A stretch of DNA of 64,000 nucleotides from Boswellia sacra (Eukaryota > Streptophyta > Magnoliopsida > Sapindales > Burseraceae): the NCBI GenBank assembly GCA_013180625.2, contig SNVD02009812.1, positions 62,001 through 126,000 of the forward strand, in the 5' to 3' direction. The notes below the pieces were generated by a model. It searched no databases. It saw only the letters and a program-made list of their open reading frames with translations, and had not been told where the DNA came from. Below are positions 37,001 to 47,355 of the stretch, piece by piece; the stretch's first letter is position 1; every line of letters begins with the position of its first letter. A program made the translations under genes and the position numbers.

Positions 37001-38170
37001 AAAAGAAAGAAAAATACTTTCTAACTAGTGGATGATGAGTCAACTAAATAAATATTAAATTACTTTTAATAAAATTACTAAAGTTTGTCGGTATAAGTTT
37101 CATTCTAATATTTGGGTCTCTAATATGTCCTTTTTATATCACATATAAAAATCTTACATACACTTATAGCGTGAACCGGTCGAACTATATATATCTCAGC
37201 AAAAAAGTATAGATCAAATAAATAATTATCAATTAATTAATTTTTTCAAATAGCATGGATAACTCAAAGGTCTTACAATAAGATAAATATAATTAACAAT
37301 TAAAATTATTTTGAGAACCTATGATCGTTATGTTTTGAGTATTATAATAAGTTGGACTTAACTCTAATGCTTAAACTTCTATTTAATAAGCACTTTAACC
37401 TATAGAATTTAGAGTATTTTGTCATACACACAAAATTTTTCTACAAACATTTTTGATATAGATTGGCTGATATTTTTTTGATATATTTTTTATAATCATA
37501 TAAGCTCTAAACGGTATGGTAATTGGCACAATGTTAAATTTATATGTTAAAAAAAATTAAAAGGCTTTAAAGAATAGTATTCGTTAGAAAGAATAATGAA
37601 AAGTCATCTATGCCACCGGCCTTCAACATACCGAGTAGATAATATTACCGGACCGGTTTAATTCTTTAGATTTCATATAGAAAATTTGTATGAATATTCT
37701 ATTTGACCACGCTCTTAATTTTCTTCAACGAAAAGGACATTTAATAAATTATTAATTTATGCAAATTATTCACACGTACGTTTGGTGATAAAACTTTATA
37801 TTAATCTATGGTCAAATATATCAAACTAATCCATTTTTTTGATTATAAAAATATGGAATGTATGTTAAAATTATATTCTTAAATTCATCTCTTTAGAAAG
37901 AAAACAAATATGGAGTCGGTGCATAACTTTTTAAGAAACATTTTTCTCGTTGATTGTGACAATCGGATTATATATGATTTAGAATTAAGAGTAGAAATTC
38001 ATTACGTTGTTGACCGATGATATCGTTGGGTTTTTTAATAAATTTTATTGAATTTTATCAAAACTGATTTTGCAGATCGCTTAATAGTCAGTAATATTAT
38101 CATACCAACAACTAATTATGCTTTGAAAAGACTAATTTGTAGGTACAAAATACATATAAAAGTTTGGTAG
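34016..38170. other. gene-free AT-rich stretch
   Basis: Begins with the phytosulfokine 3' UTR. I see no gene, no RNA gene and no transposon ends here. A GC-richer piece at about 36640-36800 has no recognisable frame. Confidence 0.5.
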
Positions 38171-38178
38171 CTTAAATT

Positions 38179-39266
38179 TGAGGATGTCAAAATTACCCGG
38201 GCGGGATCGGGTACCCAGATTTCTGGTCCGGTATTGTCGAAGAATCGCCCAGATTTTTAGGGAGATTGGCCGGGGATGAAGAGAGGAATCCCGGAGAACG
38301 CCCAAGGCCTGGCAGGGGCCGGGGACTAGGCTCCTCGGCTCGGCCCCGGTCCGGAATAAATATAAAAATACATTTTATTGAATTTATTTAATTTACGACA
38401 ATATAAAATCCGACACTCGACATTATGAAATCCGACACCCGACATCATGAATTCCGACACTCGACAATATAAAATCCGACACTCAACGGAATCGACACTC
38501 GACATCATGAAATTCGACACTCGACAGCACAGAATCCGACACTCGATAGCATAGAATCCGACACTCGACAATATAAAATCTGACACTCGACGGAATCCGA
38601 CACTTGACAGCATGAAATCTGACACTCGAAAGCATGAAATCCGATACTCGACATAATAGAATCTGACACTCGACAGTATTTTACATGTTGAGTCGTGTTG
38701 GATTCACAACCGACACTCGATATCGGTTTATTTTAGAAGACATCGAGTGTCGGATGCATCATCCGACACTCGACACTTACATGTCGAGTCGTGTCGAGCT
38801 CTATCGAGCGCGTCGAGTTTTGTCCAACGTTTTGGTAAGTTGCTTGTTTTAGCTTTGTTTTTTTACCTTTTTGCATCATATTAACTATAACGGCCTTGTA
38901 TTTGCAGGTTGAAGCAGCATTTTTTGAATTGTAGATAATAGAGGATGGAAAAAAAAGTACGTACAACTAGTATTCATGTGCAAGAATGTTCAGGGAGTAC
39001 CACATGACCAGGCTACATCTACCGCTTTAGTAAAAGCTCGCAAAAACAAATATAAGTACAATTTTTTAAAAATAAAAAATAGAATTAAAAAATCTGGGAA
39101 ACATTACGGGAAATTAATATACCCGGACCCGGAATGAAATTACCTGGCCCAGCCCCAGCCCCAGAAATTCCGAGGAATTTTCCGGGGTCGGGTAATTAAA
39201 TGATATACTGGGGTCGGGGCCAGGGATTAAGGTCCCCGACCCGACCCCGGGATTTTGACATCCCTA
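38179..39266. mobile_element. hAT-type non-autonomous element, 1088 bp
   Basis: The left end TGAGGATGTCAAAATTACCCGG and the right end, reversed TAGGGATGTCAAAATCCCGGGG, are inverted repeats, and CTTAAATT flanks both sides (38171-38178 and 39267-39274), an 8-bp target duplication. Both ends are very GC-rich (CCCGG, GGGTC) in an AT-rich area. The middle holds a 22-bp minisatellite and CGAGTGTCGGA-type repeats. No transposase. A second copy of its left end occurs at 63737. Confidence 0.92.
38398..38676 (+). repeat. 22-bp minisatellite, about 13 units
   Basis: Each unit ends AATCCGACACTCG and begins ACA followed by a variable AT-rich core (ATCATG, ATATA, GCATG). Two units are shortened to about 17 bp. 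The array lies wholly inside the hAT-type element, and units differ at one to four positions. Confidence 0.92.
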
Positions 39267-39274
39267 CTTAAATT

Positions 39275-40321
39275 ACTAACAAAAATCATTGCTTGTGAGA
39301 GTTCTCTCTTGCAACCCAAAAAATCTATTATCCTTGTTTTAATAAGTTTTATTGGCGTTAAAAGATTTTATATGAACTGAAAGATTAACTAAATGATTGA
39401 TTAAGTAAATTTATTACAAGCTTTCCCTTAGGTGAATAAAATAGATTGTCCCTAGTTGATGGAGAGAGTGGTTTGGCAATTACCATTTAAAATGATTTAT
39501 ACTGGCAACAGCGACTTATTTTACTTAATAACAGTGCCATTCAAGCTTCTCCTAGTGAGTGGCTAATTTCCCTTCCTTGTTTATATAAGGGGCAAGTGAG
39601 AGACGCTTTGTTTCTGTTACAATGCAATTAAGTTCATAGTCCTCTTAATGAATTTAAGCCCATGAACTTCATATCTGTTGCCTTGTAGAGAGCGTTTTGG
39701 ATTTTGTGGGCTGAATAGTGTTATTGGGCCTAAGATGTTTATCCAATATACATGCCTTTTTTTTGTGATACTATTTAAAACAAAAAAACAAAAAAAGCTT
39801 TAAAATCGTCGGAGGACTGAAGACTATGTAAATTCTCTCAAACATCGTAAATTTTCTAAAAAATTACATAAATAATTAAATGCATGAATTTTAAAATGTT
39901 GATGTGTGTCTTACAGACACACTCTTACACACACTCTTACAGACACACGTTAAGATTACCCAAAAAATATATATACAATTTTTTAAACTACTTTATTTAA
40001 TTTTATTAATAGCCCCCTCCTTCTCCACACGCGCCTTATTTGTTAATTTGTTGTTATTATCATTATTATTACTACTACGGATTCACCAATAAATTAGAGA
40101 ATTATTGTCCAATATAATTTGTGGATAAAAACTTAAAGCAAAGATAAGTTCTTCAAAGTGCGTCGATTTAATTGTTTCTGAAGTGAAACAAAATGTTGGA
40201 GAAAGAAATGTTTATGAATCTGTCGCTAGATTAGTTGTCTATGAGAAAATAATTAATAGGGAAAAAGATGAAGGTATAAGCTCCTGAATTTTTTTTTTGT
40301 CTTGTATAAAACTTAAAATTC
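39275..40321. other. gene-free AT-rich stretch
   Basis: No gene seen. Contains short CACAC-type repeats (39905-39950). The open frame at 39904 has no recognisable motifs. Confidence 0.5.
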
Positions 40322-40331
40322 TTATTAATTC

Positions 40332-41473
40332 GAGAAAATTAAAAAAATATACACTTTTAGGGGCCTAAGTAATATTTAAACACATCTTAAAAAATTTTCA
40401 TGTCATAGACACTTTCTTTGAAAAATGAATAAAATACCATTTGAAATTCATTTTATTCCTAAACTCTTTATTTCCCTCTATCCTTAACTTACCTCTTCCT
40501 GTTTCCATAACCGTATCCTATTTCCATAACCGTATGTTGTGGTCCACTTCCAATAACCTAGACACTATCAGAAACGCAGCAAGAGGAACGAGGAACTTAT
40601 TCTGTGTTTGGGGATTTGGGATAGATTTTAGAGATTTTGAATTTCGGGATTTGAGTTTGGTCTCGTATTTTGTACTTATTCTGTATTTCTGGGGCTAAAT
40701 GAAGTGTTATTTTGTTGATTTTTTGGTTTGATGTGTGCAAAAATTGTGAAAACCGACACGTTTCGTCGTGACAAAGTCGATGTCGAGTGTCAGTTTTCGC
40801 TCAATACTCGACATACGGTGTCAAGTTCTGTCGAATGCTATAACCGACACTCACCACCAGGATATTTTACATAAAACCGACACTCGACATTCCCAATTAC
40901 AACGATGTCGAGTGTTAGAGACATGCATCCGACAGGACTCGACACGATGTCGAGTGTCAGAGACATGCATCCGACAGGACTTGACACGTTGTAATTGGGA
41001 ATGTCAAGTGTCAATTTTACGTAAAATGTTGTGGTGGCAAGTGTCAGTTGAAGCATTCTACAGAACTCGACACCGTATGTTGAGTTTCGAGTGAAAACCG
41101 ACACTTGCCATCGTCTTCGTCACAACGAAACACGTCAGTTTCTACGATTTTTACACACATCAGACCAAAAAATCAACAAAATAACACTTTATTTAGCCCC
41201 AAAAACACAGAATAAGTACAAAATACGAGCCCAAACTCAAATCTCCAAATTCAAAATCCCTTAAAATCTATTCCAAATCCCTTAAAATCTCTCATACAGT
41301 AGAGGGAGAGTGTTTCGTGATGTTTCTTTCTTTTTTTCTTATTTCTTTCCAAGTTTGAGTTTCAAATGGCATTTTAGTCATTTTTAAAGAAAGTATCTAT
41401 GGCATGAAAATTTTTTAGGATGTGTCTAAATTTTACTTAAGGTCTCTAATTTTATCTATTTTTTCAATTTTCC
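40332..41473. mobile_element. Mutator-like foldback element, 1142 bp, long inverted arms
   Basis: Left and right halves are inverted copies of each other over about 0.5 kb each. For example, ATTTTGTACTTATTCTGT and GTGTTATTTTGTTGATTTTTT on the left (about 40675-40725) return reversed at about 41170-41225. The termini read GAGAAAATTAAAAAAATA and, reversed, GGAAAATTGAAAAAATA, typical of Mutator-like elements. CTTATTAATTC stands at both sides (40321-40331 and 41473-41483), a 9-11-bp target duplication. The arms differ by scattered substitutions and indels. The centre (about 40900-40990) is a short tandem repeat with GTCGAGTGT and CATGCATCCGACAGGACT. No protein is encoded. Confidence 0.9.
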
Positions 41474-41483
41474 TTATTAATTC

Positions 41484-42505
41484 ACTATATCAAAGAGAAA
41501 CATCTCACCTCGAACCAAATACTGCAGGGTCAATCGATATATAAAAATATTTTCAACCAATAAAAAGAGAAAAAAGCAAGCAAGCTTTTCTAATTTCTAT
41601 TATTTGATTTTTTGCACATTGGATAGGTTTGGTTTCCTCACTTTTTTTCTTTTTTTTGTTATGAAGAAGCTTGTCATGCATCTCTTCATTTAGGATTATA
41701 CTTGATTCTCATTTCATTTCATTTCATTTTTTTTTCAGTCTTCTTTATTAGTTTGTTGAACATCTTGGTTTTTTTTTTTAAATTTCAAATAAGCCTTTAA
41801 AGTTTGTTTATATAACTTTAATGAATTTTTTGCATCCAACTGAATCAAATTTATATTTCATAAAAAAATATTAAAATTATTTCAAATTAGGGTTTGTATA
41901 TGGGTGTAAAAATAAAGTATATAAAAACAAATACGTGTAAGTTAATTGAATTAATTTTACTCGCAGAAAAATTTATATTTAAAAATAGAATTTATTAAGA
42001 TTAATGCTGGGGTGGCAAAAAGCATTGCTCTATTATTTTTTCTTTAGAAAACAAAAAATTAATCCCTCTATTATTTGGTATACAAATTTATTGCTCTTCA
42101 AAGTTCACATATTATTTAATGGGTTAAAATTTAATTCAATCTAATATAATATTTATATTATAATTAAGATATTTTAACCCAAAATTTTAACTATTTTTCT
42201 TGCATAGTTCATAGATAAAAGATGATTTATTAAGTAAAGTAATATATTTTTTATCTAAATTATAGGAAAATTAAAAATACCCAAGTTTAAGTGTATTTTC
42301 CTTAAATTATAATTGTTGGTATATAAAATTAGTTATTAAAACTTTTGTACTAAATTAATAGAAATTTGTGATATTATCTTAATCCTTGATGATTATCTAC
42401 TGGCGCTAACCCCAAAAATTCCCGCCACTATTAAACCTATTCGTCCAACATCCTCCTGAATCCCCAATTCACGAACTTTCAGAAATCACCCAAAAAGCCG
42501 AAGAG
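41484..42505. other. gene-free AT-rich stretch upstream of the EVE-domain gene
   Basis: No gene or transposon seen. The last 100 bp (from about 42400) turn GC-richer and are likely the promoter and 5' UTR of the next gene. Confidence 0.5.
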
Positions 42506-42988
42506 ATGGGCAAAGAGAGACAATACTGGCTTCTGAAAACGGAGCCAGGAGAGTGGTCATGGGATGACCAAGCGGCAAACGGTGGAATATCCCAGTGGGA
42601 CGGAGTCAAGAACAAGCAGGCACAAAAGCACATGAAGGCCATGAAGCTCAACGACCTCTGCTTCTTCTACCACTCAGGCGCCAACGCACGCCGCGTGGTG
42701 GGTGTTGTGACTGTAACACGTGAGTGGTATGAGGGAGAAGGAGAGAGCGGCGGTGGAGCGGTGGATGTGAAGGAAGTGGGAATGATGAGGAGGCCGGTGG
42801 ACTTGAAGGAGATGAAGAAAGATGGGGAGTTGAAGGATTGGGGGTTGTTTAGGCAGCCGAGATTGTCGGTAGTGCCGGTTTCGGAGAGTGTTTGGAAGAA
42901 GGTTTGTGATTTGGGTGGTGGGTTTGATGGTGATGGTAGGGACGAAGAAGGGGAGGAGGAGGAGGAGAAGGAAGCAGTAGTTGAATGA
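42506..42988 (+). CDS. EVE-domain protein, thymocyte nuclear protein 1 (THYN1)-like
   Basis: A single-exon gene for a 160-residue protein made almost wholly of one EVE domain, a PUA-like fold found in nucleic-acid-binding proteins and suspected to read modified bases. Key parts are YWLLKTEPGEWSWDD at the N-terminus (about residues 7-21), WDGVKNKQAQKHMKAMK (about 31-47), a FFYHSGANARRVVGVV stretch (about 53-68) and LFRQPRLSVVPVSE (about 113-126). The C-terminal 25 residues are glycine- and glutamate-rich and differ from typical homologues. The start is the first ATG, preceded by an in-frame stop. The function in plants is not established. The intron-free form is possible for this family, but could also reflect a retrocopy; there is no poly-A tract. 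Confidence 0.93.
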   Translation: MGKERQYWLLKTEPGEWSWDDQAANGGISQWDGVKNKQAQKHMKAMKLNDLCFFYHSGANARRVVGVVTVTREWYEGEGESGGGAVDVKEVGMMRRPVDLKEMKKDGELKDWGLFRQPRLSVVPVSESVWKKVCDLGGGFDGDGRDEEGEEEEEKEAVVE

Positions 42989-43647
42989 GGGGTGTGTTTG
43001 TAAAAATGTAAATGTATTCCAATCTTGTGGAATATGTGTAGTATAGGCTTTTGGGGCTTTTTGTTTTAGTGGTTATTGGTCAAAGAAAGAGGAAATGCAA
43101 CTTTGTAGCCTTGTTTGTCTGGTTTTGGCTTGTTTGTAAATAGTTGTTTAAGTTTAATTGATGTTTAATTCTATGCTTTGGTTTATACATTGTGAAGGCA
43201 ATTTCGGCATTTTGTTTGTTGATAGTAGTTGACGTTTCAATAAACCAAATTAACGAAGTCAAAGAATTGGAGTTGAGTCACAAAAGGCCAAAAAAGAGTA
43301 AAATGTTAATAGAGCTCAACCCCAATAGGCCAAATGGCAAAGACTTTACCATCCCAAGTAGTGCCGCTTGAGCGATAAGAACTCTTTTGAGGCATTACAT
43401 TGAACATTTGCCGCGCAATCCGGAAACACACACTACAAAGCGAAACATTGCCCCAGTCTTGATTATAGCCAATCCAAACGGCATGTGGTATTAGGTTGTG
43501 ATGAATAGATAAAGGAGCAAAATCAGTTTAAACGCAGCGTTTTGAGGCTATCTTATCTTAAACCCTGAAGGCCTGAACCCCAGTGGCATTTCGTACACTC
43601 TTCACCAGTAGGAGAAAACTGGGGGCTGAAATACACAACATTCGCAA

Positions 43648-46180
43648 ATGCAGAGCTTACCAGCAATACGACCGCGTTTCGTACAATTCATCAAGTGTTC
43701 ATCGTCTAAAATGTTTAGTATAAGAGCATTCTCAAGGTCATCCTCTGACTCTGATTACGCAAACCAATCACGTGGTGGTCTCCCTCGCTTCTTCTCCCAA
43801 GTTCTTCCTTCTTCAAAGGCAATTCTCCTTGTCTCTGGACATAATTGTGAATCTATGATTTTTTTTTTCAATTCTTTATAATATGTTTTTGGGTGATAAA
43901 TAATGCAGGGAGGTGTTGTCCGTGTGGAAGGAGATGAATTTTGGCACATGACTAAAGTTTTGAGGTTGAGTACCGATGACAGGTACTTGTTTAATCCTGT
44001 TTTGATATACAATCTAATAAGATTCTTCGTTTTCGAAAATGAAAAGCAGAGGAAACCTTTAGAAAATGCACTTGTTGGGAGTTCTTAGGAAGTTGTTTAA
44101 AATTGAAATATGCTGAAAGGGTGTCTTTGCTTGCATTTTCATTGTTCAGAAAATAATATTACCTAGTGTGCTGAAAAGAAGATATTTATGGTTTTCGAAA
44201 TGATGCAATGCAAGGGTAGAGCTTTTCAATGGGAAAGGAGGTCTGATAGAAGGGTGCATACAGAGAATTGACCGCACAGGATTGGATTTTGTGGCACTGG
44301 AAGATCCAACTATAGTTCTTCCTCAATCTACACAATGGCACGTGTTTGCGGCTTTTGGTAAGTGTTTGATCTTTATTCTTTAGGATAAAGAGCATGCACT
44401 GTTTTAATATTTAGGATTTTTAATTACGTGTTTGATCTGTTTTTGTTTAGGCACGCTGAAGGGTGGTAGAGCTGACTGGCTTGTCGAGAAATGCACAGTA
44501 TGTACATGTCAACTTTTTATATGGATATTATCTTATTAGAACAATACTATAATTTATGGTTGTTTCACAGCTTCTTATTGCTACTTTCCTTTTCATTGTG
44601 CTAGGAGCTAGGAGCCCATAGCGTGACCCCTTTGCTGACTGCACGTTCACCTTCAATCTCAGATAATCGTGTAGACAGATTGCAACGTCTTATTTTAGCA
44701 GCATCTAAACAATGTAAGTACAGGAATCTGGACTAGTTATGTTTGCAAGAGACATCTGAGTTGAAATTTGAGTATGACAATAATGCCAAATTTTGCTCTA
44801 GCATGTGGACACCAGAATTTATTTCAATTTGACTTTCTAACGGCGAGGGATGTTTGAAGTTATTTACTTTCCTTTCATTTGCAATTTTTGAAATGGTATC
44901 TCCATTGTAGGTCAACGGCTGCATGAAATGGTTTTGAATCCTCCGATGAAAATTGATGGCCTTTTACCTCTTGTAAGTTATTCTTTCCTACTTGCACTTA
45001 AATGGTTAGGAATTTTCTTGGATTCTCACTCACTGAACTGATCTTTGCATGATGCCAATATTGGTTGGCTGACTGTGTGTTGCTCAATTACTTCAGCAAT
45101 ATGATGAACTCTATTAAAAAAAGCTCATGGCGTTAGAATATAGATTTACTAGTGCTGCCTATGGATCATTAAGTTATGTTTAATGACGTCTTTGATTCAT
45201 TGGGATTGGAGGTGCTCAGAAGTAATTAGCTGAGTGGAATGTACTTTTTTTATTTTGGCCCTAGCCTTGATTGTTGACTTATGTGTTGTGTTTTGTATAT
45301 ATAGGTTTCCCAGTCAAAGCTATCTTTTGTTGCAATAGCAGAAGCTACTCCACTTGTCCGTGCATTAACTTCGTTGAGAAAAGAATCTAGTGGGCTTATA
45401 ATAGTTGGACCCGAGGGGGGTTAGTATGCATACTCTCTATAAACAAGAATCATGTTAGTAATGTAAAATCTTGTTCTGGATATAGATAAAATATTTATAA
45501 CTGCTACCTTGAACAAATTTGCACTTCTTTTATTTTTTAGTTGTGTATTCTTGTCGGTGGAATTTTGTTGGATGCTGCACTTAAAAGTTTTTCATAATCT
45601 TGATGTCAGTGGTTTCAATATTTACTATTATGTATTGCAAACCATGAACATTGTTATCATTTCTATATGTTAACATGGCTTTCATGCACCATCTTTACTT
45701 TTGGTTGTTTCTACTGCCAGTGTAACTTTTGGTTTGTACCAATTTGGTTTCTTGTTGATTTGCAACAGAGGAAACGTTATGCTTAAGTGGAGGAAAAAGA
45801 AAGTAAAATTAAGATAGTCTGTCCTTCTCTCAGTCAGCTATTGCAATTTGATTTTAATTTTTGAAACTTCACCTTTTAGTTTACAAGATACTTCTTCTAA
45901 TTGTTTTTACTGTTTGTATTAAGTATACTTTTGTTAAGGAACATACTTTCCGTTTTTAGATGCACTGCTAGCAACTAGTGAAAGTAAATTCATGATTTTT
46001 TATTTTTCATTTTTTTTAAATGCTTCAGACTTCACGGAGAAGGAGGTGAATATGATGATGGAAGCTGGTGCTACTGCTGTAGGTCTTGGACCACATCGAT
46101 TGCGTGTCGAAACTGCAACAATGGCTCTTTTGGCAACTCTAATGTTATGGTCTGACTCTCAGCAAGTGCCCATTTCTTAA
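43648..46180 (+). CDS. 16S rRNA (uracil-N3)-methyltransferase RsmE-type, eight exons
   Basis: Eight exons (43648-43818, 43909-43982, 44215-44357, 44451-44497, 44605-44713, 44911-44972, 45305-45419 and 46029-46180) join in frame to 290 residues. The family methylates N3 of a uridine in small-subunit rRNA (bacterial U1498). The first 50 residues are rich in R and S and probably form an organelle targeting peptide. The PUA-like part follows (GGVVRVEGDEFWHMTKVLR). The SPOUT domain ends with GPEG-DFTEKEV (exon 7/8 junction, about residues 238-249) and GLGPHRLRVETA (exon 8), which line the S-adenosylmethionine knot. All introns but the first are GT-AG. Intron 1 begins GC after AAG. No breaks. Confidence 0.94.
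43819..43908 (+). other. probable GC-AG intron
   Basis: Exon 1 should end at codon AAG (43816-43818) and exon 2 start at GGAGGTGTTGTC, because homologues of this family have a lysine-glycine-glycine-valine-like join here. The intron then begins GCAATT, a GC donor (AAG|GCAATT), and ends TGCAG. The only GT nearby (43830-43831) would add four codons but also shift the frame. The canonical GT-AG rule is broken but GC-AG is a known minor class. Confidence 0.7.
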
Positions 46181-47239
46181 AGAGTGCTTGAAGGAATGCT
46201 TATATGTTAGTCTCCCCTGCAGCCTTGTGCTAGATATTTAACCCATCTTATGATAATGGCATAGTGGGCTTAGATGACATATAAGTTTCAAACGGAATCT
46301 AAGCATAAATGAATGTAAAAATATACAGGAGAGATTGGGAGAGAAATGAGTTAAGGTAGTTGGAAACCTTTACATTGTTTTCAGTTTTTGCTGTTGTCCT
46401 GTACTTTCGGCCAGGGCCTTTTTACTTCTTATTTGTGGTCTTTGACCATCCACCGGCAATGGCAACCGCCCATCTTGTGATTCTCCATGTGCCAGTGACC
46501 CGCCTGTCTAGTAGCTGAACCATCATTACGAGGCTTGGCCTGGAGGTGCTGACCACTAGATCTGGGCTTTTATATCTCGGCCTGACAAAACTTTGGGCCT
46601 TAGCGCACTAATCAATTTTATTTTCTTGACAATGTCATGAATTCAAAATTCTATATCAATTAGATTTGTTGTGAATTGAACCTAACATATCGTTAGCATA
46701 CACAATCCGCTCACTGACTAGGTTATGACATGATCCATGATAGATTTTAAGCCTTTGTTTATGGGCCAGGCTCAGAATGGCCGATGCCTGGCCAATATTT
46801 CTGCCCATTTTGTGCCTCTCTTTTTGTCATCATAAATTAAAATGTCGCTCTTAATAGGTCTTTGACAGATAAAATTTGAGAAGCAAATACCTGGTCCTTG
46901 TCAAGTGATTAAAACTCGTTCTCTAGTTTGACTACTCTACTGCTGGTACCTGCTTTTTACCATGATTTTTGAAGACATATTTCTCATACACTGAAACATC
47001 TTGTCTTTTCTGGATTATGTTGATGAATTCTTAATTGATATTGCAGTGAATGTGTCCAGCTCTTCTGGATTCAAAAGGCTTGGATGGAAGCCTAGATGAT
47101 AGCGGTTGCCAAATCAGAAGCTTGAATCAATAATAGCTTAGACAATAAAGCTTACATGCAGCCCATCCAGGGAAGGATCGGAACAACTGGCAAAGCTGTT
47201 CTAGGAAGTCTTAGTTTCAAATGAATGAAATATATTGAG

Positions 47240-47355
47240 GGTAGGCACGGGTCGGATCGAATCGGATTGGGTTTAGCAATAACTGACCATACCCGATTTC
47301 GGTTATTTTTTCTCCCTTACCCGATCACACCCGATTCGGGTCGGGTAAACCCGAT
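47240..47355. mobile_element. fragment related to the CGGGT-rich hAT MITE
   Basis: Multiple ACCCGAT, CGGGTCGG and ATCGGATTGGG blocks resemble the inner part of the element at 10544. Neither a terminal repeat nor a duplication is preserved, so this is only a scrap. Confidence 0.5.

Noticed and set aside
38326..38625. 99-residue minus-strand frame with many repeated phrases
   Set aside because: It is the translation of the 22-bp minisatellite and has no coding sign.
40768..41104. overlapping open frames on both strands in the foldback element
   Set aside because: They are produced by the palindromic repeats, with no similarity to known proteins and matching frames on both strands.
46990..47170. 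possible spliced 3' exon of the methyltransferase gene
   Set aside because: An acceptor-like TTGCAG is present, but no matching donor or coding frame; the gene already has a clean stop at 46180.
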